The notes under the pieces were generated by a model. That model ran no database searches and was not told the origin of the DNA. It worked only from the letters and a program-made list of their open reading frames with translations. The position numbers and the translations under genes are program-made. A DNA stretch of 64,000 bases from CALFMR01 sp035550595 (GTDB taxonomy: Bacteria > Acidobacteriota > Vicinamibacteria > Vicinamibacterales > SCN-69-37), in the NCBI GenBank assembly GCA_035550595.1, contig DASZOV010000115.1, positions 3,420 to 67,419 of the forward strand, written 5' to 3'. The number at the start of each line of letters is the position of its first letter. The first letter of the stretch is position 1. Positions 8,774-18,374 of this stretch are shown here, one piece after another.

Positions 8774-10116
8774 AGGTCCTGCACGTGACGTTCTCGCTGC
8801 CGCCCGACTCGCCGGGCGGGACGGAGGTTCACGTGCGTGGCCTGTGCGCGGCGTTGCGCTCGACGGGCGTCGAATCGGTCGTCGCGGCACCGGCACCGGT
8901 GGCGAGCGCAGGTGATTTCGATGGCGTCCGGACGTATCGGTTCGCCATGTCGACGACGCCCGCCGATCTCGCCGTGCTCTATGGTGCCGGCGATGCGACG
9001 GCCACCGCGTCGTTCGTCGAAATCCTCGAGCGCGAACGGCCCGACGTCGTACACCAGCACGCGGTCACGCCGGCGTGCTCAGCCGACATCCTCACGACAG
9101 CGCGCGTGCGTCGTGTCGCAACGGTGCTGACCTACCACACGCCTGCCGCATCGTGTCAGCGCGGCACGCTCCTGCGGTGGGGAAGCGAGGTCTGCTCGGG
9201 CGACCTCTCTCGTGAACCCTGCGCCGCGTGTACGCTCCACGGACTTGGCGTACCTCGGCCATTCGCACGGCTGCTCGCGGCGACCCCTCGGTCATTGGGG
9301 CGGGCGTTTGCGCGGCAGCGACTCGCGGGCGGCATCTGGACCGCGCTGCGCATGCCGGCGCTCATCGACATCCATCACGCGCGCACGGCGGCGCTCTTCG
9401 CGGCCGCCGACCGCGTAATCGCGCCGGCACCCTGGGTGGGAGATCTTTTGCGGCGCAACGCGGTGCCGGTGGATCGACTGGCGCTCATCCGTCAGGGCGT
9501 GGAGGCCGTCGAGACGCGTGCGCCGCGGCCGCGGCGGCCGGGCGAGCCGCTGCGGCTCGTTCATCTTGGACGTCTCGATCCATCCAAGGGCACGGCGCTG
9601 CTGATCGAAGCCGTCCGAGCGATTGCCGACGCACCGCTCACGCTCGACATTTTCGGCGTCGTGCAGGATGCGGCGGCCAGCGGCCGGAGGTCGGCCATCG
9701 AAACGCTCGCCGAAGGCGACACGCGCATTCGCGTCCTGCCCGCGCTGCCGTCAGATGGAGTCCACACGCGGCTCGCCGACTATCACGCCGTCGTCGTGCC
9801 GTCGCAGGGAATGGAGACGGGACCGCTCGTCGTGCTCGAGGCATTTCGCGCGGGCCTGCCAGTGATCGGATCGGCGCTCGGTGGAATCCGCGATCTCGTC
9901 CGACCCGATGTCGACGGTTGGCTCGTCGATCCGTTCGGGTCGGTCGATGCGTGGTCGCGCGCGTTGATCCGCGCGGCCGGCGAGGAAGGCGCGATCGAGC
10001 GTCTGCGCGCGAACGTCAGGCCGCCGCGATCGATGGCCGACGTCGCGCGCGAAACGCGCGCCGTGTACGACGCGGCGATCGCCACACGCCGGCACGCCGC
10101 GGTCGCTGCACGATGA
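8770..10116 (+). CDS. Glycosyltransferase family 4 protein
   Basis: A 448-residue GT-B transferase. The N-terminal donor-like domain starts VKVLHVTFSLPPDSPGGTEVHVRGL. The C-terminal half has LVHLGRLDPSKGTALLIEAV and the ExGPLVVLEAFRAGLPVIGS nucleotide-sugar binding segment. A Cys-rich stretch near residues 120-160 (CQRGTLLRWGSEVCSGDL, CAAC) may bind a metal, as in other GT4 proteins of this sort. The start was set at the GTG that overlaps the upstream stop (GTGA), where the family N terminus begins. Confidence 0.83.
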   Translation: MKVLHVTFSLPPDSPGGTEVHVRGLCAALRSTGVESVVAAPAPVASAGDFDGVRTYRFAMSTTPADLAVLYGAGDATATASFVEILERERPDVVHQHAVTPACSADILTTARVRRVATVLTYHTPAASCQRGTLLRWGSEVCSGDLSREPCAACTLHGLGVPRPFARLLAATPRSLGRAFARQRLAGGIWTALRMPALIDIHHARTAALFAAADRVIAPAPWVGDLLRRNAVPVDRLALIRQGVEAVETRAPRPRRPGEPLRLVHLGRLDPSKGTALLIEAVRAIADAPLTLDIFGVVQDAAASGRRSAIETLAEGDTRIRVLPALPSDGVHTRLADYHAVVVPSQGMETGPLVVLEAFRAGLPVIGSALGGIRDLVRPDVDGWLVDPFGSVDAWSRALIRAAGEEGAIERLRANVRPPRSMADVARETRAVYDAAIATRRHAAVAAR

Positions 10117-11273
10117 CCACCGCGTCGCCTCGCCGTCCGCGGATCCTGTACGTCCAGTACACGAATCCGGCCGGTTATCCGCCGATCGAGCACAGCGTCG
10201 GCCTGTTCGTCGATGCAGGGTGTGACGTCGTCCTGCTCGCCGTTGTCGGTGCAGGGGATCGTCTTCGCTTCAGCGAGCGTCCTCATGTCCGCGTCCGCGT
10301 CATGCGCGCGGCGCGACCCGGATGGCGGCAGAAGCTGCACTATGCGCGGTTCCTCGCATGGACGTGCTGGTGGGCGTGGCGCTGGGTTCCGACGTGCGTG
10401 TACGTGTCGGACCCGCTCGGTGCGCCCGCCGGGGTCCTCGCGGCGCGGTTGTTCAGACGACGCGTGATTTATCACGAGCACGACGCGCCGTCTTACGCGC
10501 AGCCGACACGCTTCTTCCGGCTGGTGCTCTCAGCGCGGCGGACGTTGGCGAGACACGCCGTCGTTTCCGTTGTCCCGAACGCCGCGCGTGCGGAGACATT
10601 CACGCGAGACACCGGCGCGAGACATGTCGTCGTCGTGTGGAACTGTCCACGCCGGAACGAAGTGACGCCGCCACGCACCGAGCCGATGTCGCAGGTGCTC
10701 CGTGTGCTTTACCAGGGATCGATTGTGCCGGCCCGTCTGCCACACGCGGTGATTGAAGCCGTCGGTCGCGTGCCAAGTGTCGAACTCACCGTCGTCGGAT
10801 ACGAGACAGCCGGCGCTCCGGACTACGGTCAATCGCTCCTCGACGTCGCCAAGCGCGTCGGCGCCGCCGATCGTGTGCGCGTGGCAGGCACGACGCCCAC
10901 CCGCGCGGAACTGATGCGCGACTGCGCGGCATTCGACGTTGGCTTGTCGCTGCTGCCCGAACGAGGCGGGGACGTCAACGAAGAACACATGACCGGCGCA
11001 TCGAACAAGCCGTTCGACTACCTCGCGTGTGGCCTCGCGGTGCTCGTCACCGATCGACCCGACTGGCGGGCGCTCTACGTCGAGCCCGGGTTCGCCCGCG
11101 CGTGCCGTCCGCACTCGGCCGAGAGCGTCGCCGACGCCTTTGCCTGGTTCGCGGCGCACGGCGACGAGACGCGCGCCATGGGCGAACGTGGCCGACGGCG
11201 CATCGCCGAGGCCTGGTGTTACGACGAGATGTTCGTGCCGGTCCTCGACATGGCGCTTCACGGCGTGCGGTGA
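10113..11273 (+). CDS. Glycosyltransferase (GT4-like)
   Basis: A 386-residue GT-B protein. It begins MTTASPRRPRILYVQYTNPAGYPPIEH and has a hydrophobic or amphipathic patch around residues 80-105 (FLAWTCWWAWRWVPTCVYV) that may contact the membrane. The acceptor-domain linker shows VLYQGSIVPARLPH, and the donor-binding end has ASNKPFDYLACGLAVLVTD. The ATGA overlap with the preceding gene fixes the start. The donor is not predictable. It is one of four consecutive transferases (8770-13509) with coupled starts. Confidence 0.75.
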   Translation: MTTASPRRPRILYVQYTNPAGYPPIEHSVGLFVDAGCDVVLLAVVGAGDRLRFSERPHVRVRVMRAARPGWRQKLHYARFLAWTCWWAWRWVPTCVYVSDPLGAPAGVLAARLFRRRVIYHEHDAPSYAQPTRFFRLVLSARRTLARHAVVSVVPNAARAETFTRDTGARHVVVVWNCPRRNEVTPPRTEPMSQVLRVLYQGSIVPARLPHAVIEAVGRVPSVELTVVGYETAGAPDYGQSLLDVAKRVGAADRVRVAGTTPTRAELMRDCAAFDVGLSLLPERGGDVNEEHMTGASNKPFDYLACGLAVLVTDRPDWRALYVEPGFARACRPHSAESVADAFAWFAAHGDETRAMGERGRRRIAEAWCYDEMFVPVLDMALHGVR

Positions 11274-12463
11274 TGCTCGCCGTCATCGAAACGCATCCGG
11301 TCCAGTATCACGCGCCCGTCTATCGCGCGGTGCAGCAGCAGTTCGGGATTCCCGTCACGGCCATCTATGGATCCGACTTCAGCGTCGCCGGGTACCGTGA
11401 CGCGGAATTCGGCGCGTCGTTCGCGTGGGACACGGACCTGCTGTCTGGCTACACGTCGATCTTTCTCTCGCGCAGTGCGCCAGGAACCACGCCCGACCTG
11501 CGGACGCTCGCGACCGATGGATTGCGCGAAGCGCTACAGTCCGTGCGTCCGCGCGCGACGATGGTCGTCGGCTACAGCCCGCGATTCCATCGCGTGGCTT
11601 GGCGCGAGGCGAGAGCGCTCGGACGGCCGGTCATCTTTCGTGGCGAGACGACCGACGTCGCGGTGAAGCGCGCCTGGCCTGTCGCCGTCGCTCGAGACGT
11701 CGCTTTGCGTTTAGCGTATCGCCGATGCGCGGCGTGTCTCTACATCGGCCACCACTCGCGCGATCATTTCCATCGTCACGGCGTCGGACGCGACCGTCTG
11801 TTCTTCTCGCCGTACTGTGTCGACGAGTCGACGTTCGCGGCAAGCGACGAGGCGCGCGAACGCCTGCGCCGCGCCGGGCGTGACGAGATGGGCGTTCCGG
11901 ATACGGCCGTCGTGCTGTTGTATTCCGGCAAGTTGAGCACGCGAAAGGGCATCGACCTGCTGATTCCGGCCGTAGCGCGTCTGCCCGAGGATGTCCGCGC
12001 ACGCGTTGTCATCGCCCTCGTCGGCGATGGAGAACTCCGTGCTCGCATGATCGAGGACGGCGCCAGGGCCGGCGTCGTGGTGCGGCCGCTCGGGTTTCGC
12101 AATCAGCACGAGCTCAGCCGGTTCTATCACGCCGCCGATCTGCTCGTGCTTCCAAGCCGCGCCTCCGAGACGTGGGGGCTCGTCACGAACGAGGCGCTCT
12201 TGCACGGCCTTCCGGTCGTCGTCTCCGATCGGGTGGGCTGCGCGCCGGATCTCGTGACGGACGGAGTCACCGGCGCCGTTTTCGCGTCCGAGTCGGCGGA
12301 AAGCTTGACGGCCGGGCTCGGTCGAGCGTGGCCGCTGGTGGGACGAAGCGAGGTGCGGGAGGCGTGTCGACAGCGGGCCGCTGACTACAGCCTGATGCGT
12401 GCCGCTGAAGGCATCGCGCACGCGTATCGGCGCGTGGCTGCGCCCGCGTCCAGGCTGGCATGA
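11273..12463 (+). CDS. Glycosyltransferase family 4 protein
   Basis: A 396-residue GT-B transferase beginning MLAVIETHPVQYHAPVYRAV. The C-terminal Rossmann half contains VLLYSGKLSTRKGIDLLIPAV and the ETWGLVTNEALLHGLPVVVS motif with the conserved E-x7-E spacing. The start ATG shares its A with the preceding TGA. The specific sugar is unknown. Confidence 0.82.
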   Translation: MLAVIETHPVQYHAPVYRAVQQQFGIPVTAIYGSDFSVAGYRDAEFGASFAWDTDLLSGYTSIFLSRSAPGTTPDLRTLATDGLREALQSVRPRATMVVGYSPRFHRVAWREARALGRPVIFRGETTDVAVKRAWPVAVARDVALRLAYRRCAACLYIGHHSRDHFHRHGVGRDRLFFSPYCVDESTFAASDEARERLRRAGRDEMGVPDTAVVLLYSGKLSTRKGIDLLIPAVARLPEDVRARVVIALVGDGELRARMIEDGARAGVVVRPLGFRNQHELSRFYHAADLLVLPSRASETWGLVTNEALLHGLPVVVSDRVGCAPDLVTDGVTGAVFASESAESLTAGLGRAWPLVGRSEVREACRQRAADYSLMRAAEGIAHAYRRVAAPASRLA

Positions 12464-13509
12464 GCGCACGCGTTCTCATAATCGGTCATCCCGGCGAGAC
12501 GCATCTTGGTGGCCACCTGATGCGCGCGGCGGCCGCGCTCGGTGTCGACGCGACGCTCGTCGATTCAGCTGAGGCGTATGGCGGATCGGCGTGGCGGCGT
12601 CGCGCCAACTGGTGGCTGCGAGGACATCGGCCGGCGCGTCTCGAGGCGTTCACGCGCACGGTCGTCGCCGCCGCGCGTGACACCGCGCCCGACGTCGTGC
12701 TTGCGACCGGCATTGCGCCAATTGCCGCCGACGGTCTCCGTGCAATCGCCGCGACTGGCGTGCGACTGGTCGATTACCTGACCGACGATCCGTGGAATCC
12801 CGCGCATCGCGCCTCGTGGTTTTTCGCGGCGCTTCGAACATACGACCACGTGTTCACACCTCGTCGATCGAATCTCGGAGATCTCGAGGCGCTCGGTGGA
12901 CCTGAGGTGTCGTATCTGCCGTTCGGCTACGATCCCGACATCCATCGTCCGCCGTCATCACTCACTGACGATGATCGCCGGACGTACGATGCTGACGTCA
13001 TGTTCGCTGGAGGCGCCGATCGCGAACGGGTGGCGACCGTGCAGCCGCTCATCGCCGCCGGATTGCACGTGGCGCTCTACGGCGGCTACTGGGATCGTGA
13101 CCCGGCGACGCGCGCATCGGCGCGTGGATTTCTCGACGCCGACGGCATTCGGCGCGCGGTGGCCGTTGCGCGGTTGTGCCTGTGTCTCGTGCGACGCGCC
13201 AATCGCGACGGCCACGCCATGCGCTCGTTCGAGGTGCCGGCGATCGGCGGCTGCCCGCTCGTCGAAGACACGCCGGAGCATCGCGCCATCTTCGGCCCTG
13301 ATGGCGACGCGGCCGTGTACTTCGACTCGCCAGAAACGATGCTTCGCGAAGCCCGCGCCCTGCTCGCCGCGCCGGAACGACGACGTCAATTGGCTGAAGC
13401 CGCACATTCGCGAATCACGCAGGGCGGCCACACGTACCGCGACCGGCTGGCGGCCATTCTCGAGACCGTGGAGAGGGCACGCGCCTCGCGTGCGGCGCTC
13501 AGTCAATGA
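12460..13509 (+). CDS. CgeB-like glycosyltransferase
   Basis: A 349-residue protein related to the spore maturation protein CgeB group. It has an N-terminal DUF3880-like half (DYLTDDPWNPAHRASWFF, HVFTPRRSNLGDLEALG, YLPFGYDPDIHRP) and a C-terminal Glyco_trans_1_2-like half (FAGGADRERV, RSFEVPAIGGCPLVEDTPEH). CgeB-type proteins are found in many polysaccharide and glycopeptide loci as glycosyltransferases. Both ends overlap the neighbouring genes by 4 nt. Confidence 0.75.
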   Translation: MSARVLIIGHPGETHLGGHLMRAAAALGVDATLVDSAEAYGGSAWRRRANWWLRGHRPARLEAFTRTVVAAARDTAPDVVLATGIAPIAADGLRAIAATGVRLVDYLTDDPWNPAHRASWFFAALRTYDHVFTPRRSNLGDLEALGGPEVSYLPFGYDPDIHRPPSSLTDDDRRTYDADVMFAGGADRERVATVQPLIAAGLHVALYGGYWDRDPATRASARGFLDADGIRRAVAVARLCLCLVRRANRDGHAMRSFEVPAIGGCPLVEDTPEHRAIFGPDGDAAVYFDSPETMLREARALLAAPERRRQLAEAAHSRITQGGHTYRDRLAAILETVERARASRAALSQ

Positions 13510-14708
13510 GATCCCTGCGGATTGCGATCGTCGCGCACGGCCGCTTTCATGCGTTCGATCTCGCGCGTGAGCTCATCGCGCGTGGACACGAGGTGACGCT
13601 CTTCACCAACTACCCGCGCTGGGCCGTGACGCGTTTCGGCGTACCGGCGACGTCGGTGCGAAGCTTCGTCGCGCATGGCGCGTGTACACGGCTGGCCGGC
13701 CGGCTGCCGTCGCTCGCTCGCCGGTTTTCGGCCGAACGTCGGTTGCACCGGATGTTCGGGCGTTGGGCGGAACGGATGCTGCGACAGCAGCGATGGGATA
13801 TCGTGCACTGCTGGAGCGGCGTGTCCGAAGAAGTTCTCCTCTCGAAGCGTGTCGTCGGACACACCGTGCTCATGCGCGGATCGAGCCACATCGCGGTTCA
13901 GGCACGGCTGCTGACCGATGAAGCGACGCAGGCTGGCGTGGCGATCGATCGGCCGAGCCCGTGGATGATCGCGCGCGAGATGCGCGAGTACGCGCAGGCC
14001 GAGCGGATTCTGGTGTTATCGAGCTTCGCCCGACAGACGTTCATCGACGAGGGCACGAGCGACGACCGGCTGACCGTCCTGCCGCTCGGCGCGGACGTCT
14101 CGGCGTTTCGACCGGGGCCGGACGTTGCCGCCGCCCGTGCTCGGCGTATCCTGGCTCGTGAGCCGTTGCGCGTGCTCCTGGCGGGTGCCGTGTCGTTCCG
14201 CAAAGGCGTTCGACACGTGGCTCGCGTGGTCAGCCAGATCGATCCGGCGCGCGTGACGTTCACATGGGTCGGTTCCGTACTACCCGAAGCCGCGGCGCTC
14301 GCGGCTCAGCTCAGGGCACGCGGCGTTCGGGTCATGGGCCACGTGCCACAGCAACGGTTGTCTGCACTGTACGCCGAGGCGGACGTGTTCCTGTTTCCCA
14401 CGATTGAAGACGGCTACGGCATGGTGCTCGCGCAGGCGCAGGCCGCCGGGTTGCCGGTGGTCGCGTCGACACACAGCGCCGCGCCTGACCTCATCCGCCA
14501 CGGTGACAACGGCTGGCTCGTCGAACCCGGAGACGTGCAGGGGATGGTCGACGTCCTGAACTGGTGCGATCGCGAGCGGTCTTCGCTCGCCGCGATGGCC
14601 GCACGCGTCTATCGGGATGGCTGGCCGCGATCATGGAGCACGGTTGCGGCCGACTTCGAGGCCCTCGCCGCCGCGCTCCGTGACGCATCAACAGGAGAGC
14701 GGGCATGA
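13506..14708 (+). CDS. Glycosyltransferase family 4 protein
   Basis: A 400-residue GT-B transferase starting MRSLRIAIVAHGRFHAFDLARELIARGHEV. The C-terminal half has VLLAGAVSFRKGVRHVARVV and EDGYGMVLAQAQAAGLPVVAS, the usual GT4 donor site, although the final conserved Glu position is Gln (LAQAQ). It overlaps by 4 nt with both neighbours. The sugar donor cannot be assigned. Confidence 0.8.
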   Translation: MRSLRIAIVAHGRFHAFDLARELIARGHEVTLFTNYPRWAVTRFGVPATSVRSFVAHGACTRLAGRLPSLARRFSAERRLHRMFGRWAERMLRQQRWDIVHCWSGVSEEVLLSKRVVGHTVLMRGSSHIAVQARLLTDEATQAGVAIDRPSPWMIAREMREYAQAERILVLSSFARQTFIDEGTSDDRLTVLPLGADVSAFRPGPDVAAARARRILAREPLRVLLAGAVSFRKGVRHVARVVSQIDPARVTFTWVGSVLPEAAALAAQLRARGVRVMGHVPQQRLSALYAEADVFLFPTIEDGYGMVLAQAQAAGLPVVASTHSAAPDLIRHGDNGWLVEPGDVQGMVDVLNWCDRERSSLAAMAARVYRDGWPRSWSTVAADFEALAAALRDASTGERA

Positions 14709-16069
14709 CCGGCGACGCGGATCTGACGTTCTGGATCGTCGTCTGGGCGATTGTCGCGGCCTTCCTCCTCGTGCGGCACTGGCGCGATGGCGCTGGTACG
14801 GGTCTGCTTTTCGCCTACGTGCTCGGCTTCGGTGCGCTGCACTGGTTCTGTGCCGTGTTGTATCTGCTGCCATGGCACATGGGCTACAACGGCTGGCTGA
14901 CGGCTGAGGGGCTGCGCCAGTCGGGCATCGCGATTCTGGCGTTGGCGGCCGGGGCGGAAGTCGTCGCGCAATTCGCCCGGCGTGGCCAACTCGCCGAAGC
15001 CAAGGTCTTGGCGCCGGCGCCAGTCGACGACCGGCTCGTGCGACTCTATTTTCTGGCGGGCGGCCTGCTGTTCGTATGCTTGATGCCGCTGGCGGGTCGG
15101 ATTGCCAGTCTGACGGCGTTCGTCTCGACCGGCTCGCTGCTGGTCGTGGTCGCCGTGAGTCTCTGCTGTTGGAATGCGTGGGTGCGAGGCCAGCGCGGGC
15201 GTTTCTGGTTCTGGTTGCTCGCCTCGTGTGTCTGGCCGCTCGTGACGATCATTGGCCAGGGATTCCTTGGGTACGGCCTGGGCTTCACGCTCATGACCTT
15301 CACCTTCGTCTCCGCCTTCTATCGCCCGCGATGGCGCGTGGCCGTGGCGACGGTGCTGCTCGGGTATCTCGGCCTGTCGGTCTACGTGACCTACATGCGC
15401 GACCGCCGCGACATTCGCGAGGTCGTCTGGAGCGGCGCCGCGTTCGCCGACCGGATCGCTAGAGTGGAAGAGACGTTCCTCGATCCCGAGTTCTTCGATC
15501 CCCGCCGGCCCGAGCACCTGCTCCGTGTCGAAGAGCGTCTCAATCAGGATGCCCTCGTCGGCGCGGCCGTGACCTACCTGGCCAGCCGTCCGCGCGAATT
15601 CGCGCAAGGCACGACGTTCGTCCAGGCGCTCGTGGCGCTCGTGCCTCGCGCGATCTGGCCGGACAAGCCGGTCGTCGGCGGGAGCGGTGACCTCGTCACG
15701 ACCTATACCGGCATCCGCTTCGCGGAAGGCACGAGCGTCGGCATCGGCCAGGTCATGGAGGCCTACGTCAACTTCGGGCGTGACGGCGTCGTGATCCTGT
15801 TCTTCATCCTGGGCGGCGTCATCGCGTGGGTCGATCGCTGGTCCGCGCTCCGACTCCGGCAGGGCGATGGCACCGGCTTCCTCGTGTGGTATCTGCCGGG
15901 TTTGTGTCTCTTGCAGGTCGGCGGCTCACTCAGCGAAATGACGGCGGCCGCCGCGGCCGCCTGGATCATGGCGTTCATGGTGAACCGCGTCGCCGCGTAC
16001 AAACGATGGACGCACGGCGAGGACTCGCTAGTGCCCGGGACCCACGTGCGCGAGAGCGAGGTCCGGTAG
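14705..16069 (+). CDS. Polytopic membrane protein, Wzy/EpsG-like polysaccharide polymerase candidate
   Basis: A 454-residue protein with about 10-11 hydrophobic helices. A large hydrophilic loop in the second half (roughly residues 235-330: RDRRDIREVVWSG..., FAQGTTFVQALVALVPRAIWPDKP) looks like an oligosaccharide-repeat polymerase. The segment 'PRAIWPDKP...GIRFAEGTSVGIGQVMEAYVNFG' is characteristic of O-antigen polymerase-like proteins. Location among the glycosyltransferases supports this. A lipid flippase is less likely because of the single large loop and the lack of MATE/Wzx patterns. It overlaps both neighbours (ATGA before, TAGTG after). Confidence 0.68.
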   Translation: MTGDADLTFWIVVWAIVAAFLLVRHWRDGAGTGLLFAYVLGFGALHWFCAVLYLLPWHMGYNGWLTAEGLRQSGIAILALAAGAEVVAQFARRGQLAEAKVLAPAPVDDRLVRLYFLAGGLLFVCLMPLAGRIASLTAFVSTGSLLVVVAVSLCCWNAWVRGQRGRFWFWLLASCVWPLVTIIGQGFLGYGLGFTLMTFTFVSAFYRPRWRVAVATVLLGYLGLSVYVTYMRDRRDIREVVWSGAAFADRIARVEETFLDPEFFDPRRPEHLLRVEERLNQDALVGAAVTYLASRPREFAQGTTFVQALVALVPRAIWPDKPVVGGSGDLVTTYTGIRFAEGTSVGIGQVMEAYVNFGRDGVVILFFILGGVIAWVDRWSALRLRQGDGTGFLVWYLPGLCLLQVGGSLSEMTAAAAAAWIMAFMVNRVAAYKRWTHGEDSLVPGTHVRESEVR

Positions 16070-17178
16070 TGGGCCCTGCGCTCGCGGCGATCACGCTTGG
16101 CGCGCAAGGCGGTGGCGTGGCCGTGGTCTCGCGTCTGGTGTGGCGCGCGTTGCGGTCTCGTTGGGGGGATGCCGCCACGCTCGTGCCGCTCGTCACCGAA
16201 AACGACGCGTCGCTGTCGCTCGAATCCACGACGCTCGACCGGATGAAGTTCGGCACACGCCTCGCCCTCGAACAGGCGCTCGGCCGTTCATCGTGGATCA
16301 TCTACAGCCATCTCGCGGTCGCGCAGGTGCAGCGCTTCGTGCCACCCGGCCTGCGACGACCGTACGCGGTCTTCATCCACGGCATCGAGGTCTGGCGGCC
16401 GCTGACGATCGCCCAGCATGCCGTGCTCGCGGGCGCCGCGTTGCGCCTCGCCAATTCCGAACACACGGCTGCTCGCGTGCGGACGCTTCATCCGAGCATC
16501 GGTCCGATCGACGCATGTCCGCTGGCGTTGCCAGACGATCGGGACGTGCACGGTTCGGCGACAACGCTGCCAGCGGCCGTTGGTCCACACGCCGTCATCA
16601 TCGTCGCGCGCATGGATGCCGGTGAGCGCTACAAAGGACACGACGCGCTGCTCGACGCATGGCCGACCGTCCAGCGCCGCGTGCCGGATGCGCAGCTCAT
16701 CGTCGTCGGCGATGGCGATGACGCGCTGCGGCTTCGCGCGAAGGCCACGACGCTCGGTGTGGAACGGGCGGTCATGTTCACGGGATTCATCGACGCCGGG
16801 ATCCGTGACGCGCTGTACGATCGGGCCGCGGTCTTCGCCATGCCTAGTCGTGGCGAGGGATTCGGCCTGGCGTATCTCGAGGCCATGTCGCACGGATTGC
16901 CGTGCATCGGCTCCACGCACGACGCGGCAGGCGAGATCGTGACGAACGACGTCACGGGCTTCCTCGTCGATCAGACGGACACCCCGGCGCTCGCCGATCG
17001 AATCAGTCGTTTGCTCGAGGATGCCGAACTTCGCCGCGCGATGGGCGAGCGAGGCCGCGCGCGCGTCCATCGTGAGTTCACCGAGGCGGCGTTCGCGGCT
17101 CGGCTGCTCGCGCTCTTGGACCGCGCCATGCCGGCCAGCGTTGCTCCATCGGCGTCGCTGGCTTCGCCTGGTGCCTGA
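16069..17178 (+). CDS. Glycosyltransferase family 4 protein
   Basis: A 369-residue GT-B transferase. The N terminus (VGPALAAITLGAQGGGVAVVSRLVWRAL) fits a GTG start that overlaps the preceding TAG. Donor-site motifs are VIIVARMDAGERYKGHDALLDAW and GEGFGLAYLEAMSHGLPCIGS. An internal 'FIHGIEVWRPL' matches the N-terminal half of many GT4 capsular enzymes. Confidence 0.82.
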   Translation: MGPALAAITLGAQGGGVAVVSRLVWRALRSRWGDAATLVPLVTENDASLSLESTTLDRMKFGTRLALEQALGRSSWIIYSHLAVAQVQRFVPPGLRRPYAVFIHGIEVWRPLTIAQHAVLAGAALRLANSEHTAARVRTLHPSIGPIDACPLALPDDRDVHGSATTLPAAVGPHAVIIVARMDAGERYKGHDALLDAWPTVQRRVPDAQLIVVGDGDDALRLRAKATTLGVERAVMFTGFIDAGIRDALYDRAAVFAMPSRGEGFGLAYLEAMSHGLPCIGSTHDAAGEIVTNDVTGFLVDQTDTPALADRISRLLEDAELRRAMGERGRARVHREFTEAAFAARLLALLDRAMPASVAPSASLASPGA

Positions 17179-18369
17179 GTGAGGCGCGTGCTACACGTCG
17201 TGCCCGCGCTCGCCGCGCGGTACGGCGGCCCGAGCACGGCCGTCCTCGGCATGTCGCGCGCGCTTCGGCAGGCTGGCGTGGATACGCTCATCGCCGCCAC
17301 GGACGCCGACGGGCCGACGCGCCTGCCGCTGCCGGACGGCGTGCCGGCGTCCTTTCAGGATCTGCCGGTCATCACGTTCCACCGCATCGGTGGCGAGGCG
17401 TTCAAGTGGTCGGGCGGGCTGACGCCATGGCTCGCACGGCACGTCGCCGACTTCGACGTCGTCCACGTGCACGCGGTGTTCTCCCATGCGTCGTGGGCCG
17501 CGTGTCATGCCGCTCGTCGCGCGAGCGTTCCATTCATCGTGCGGCCCCTCGGGACCCTCGACGGGTGGAGCCTTGCGCGACATCGCCTTCGAAAACGCGC
17601 GCTCTTGGCGATGGGCCTCGCTACTGATCTTCGCGCGGCGTCGTTCATGCACTACACGAGCGACGCCGAACGCCGATCGGCCGAGGCCATGCTGCCGTGG
17701 CTGTCCGCTGGCGGCGTGATTCCGTTGGGCATCGATGACGCGTGTTTCGACATCGCGTCCGAGCCCGCCGATGCACCGTCCGTTCTGATGTTGTCTCGAC
17801 TCGATCCAAAGAAGGGCATCGACGTCGTCATCGACGCCTTTCATCAATTGCCAAGTGCCTGCGACCACTGGCGGCTCGTCATTGCGGGGACCGGTACACC
17901 CGCGTACACGGCGCACCTACGCGACATGGCCGCCGCGGGGCGGGCGGCTCGGCGCATCAGCTTTCCTGGATGGATCGACGGAACCGCCCGTCTGCAGGCG
18001 CTTCGCGCCGCCAGCCTCGTTGCGCTCGCGTCGCAGCAGGAAAACTTCGGTCTTGCCGTCGTCGAAGGCCTGGCCGCCGGCGTTCCAGCCGTCGTGACGC
18101 CGGGCGTCGACCTGGCCAATGAGATCGTGACCGCTGGTGCAGGCTGGCTCGCAGAACGTACGCCGGCGTCAATGGCGAGTACGCTGACGGCCGCGATGAC
18201 CGATGCAACCGATCGACGGCGTCGTGGTGAGGCCGCGCGCGTGTTCGCCACGCGCTTTCGCTGGGACGTCGTCGCTCGACAATTGACGGACCTCTATGAC
18301 GGGCTCGTGTCCGCAGGCGGAGCGGTCAACCGAACGACCACCGCTGCGTCAGCCGGCGGGGGAGCCTGA
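17179..18369 (+). CDS. Glycosyltransferase family 4 protein
   Basis: A 396-residue GT-B transferase with GTG start directly after the upstream TGA. It begins MRRVLHVVPALAARYGGPSTAVLGMSRAL. An acceptor-side 'VVHVHAVFSHASWAACHAARR ... RPLGTLDGWSL' is followed by SRLDPKKGIDVVIDAF and QENFGLAVVEGLAAGVPAVV. The HVHAVFSH and RPLGTLD stretches are typical of capsule and colanic-acid type transferases. Donor unknown. Confidence 0.83.
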   Translation: MRRVLHVVPALAARYGGPSTAVLGMSRALRQAGVDTLIAATDADGPTRLPLPDGVPASFQDLPVITFHRIGGEAFKWSGGLTPWLARHVADFDVVHVHAVFSHASWAACHAARRASVPFIVRPLGTLDGWSLARHRLRKRALLAMGLATDLRAASFMHYTSDAERRSAEAMLPWLSAGGVIPLGIDDACFDIASEPADAPSVLMLSRLDPKKGIDVVIDAFHQLPSACDHWRLVIAGTGTPAYTAHLRDMAAAGRAARRISFPGWIDGTARLQALRAASLVALASQQENFGLAVVEGLAAGVPAVVTPGVDLANEIVTAGAGWLAERTPASMASTLTAAMTDATDRRRRGEAARVFATRFRWDVVARQLTDLYDGLVSAGGAVNRTTTAASAGGGA

Positions 18370-18374
18370 CGCGC

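Noticed and set aside
14705..16069. A Wzx-type flippase
   Set aside because: Helix layout with a large second-half loop and the PRAIWPDKP...EAYVNFG pattern fits a polymerase. No MATE-like repeat was seen.
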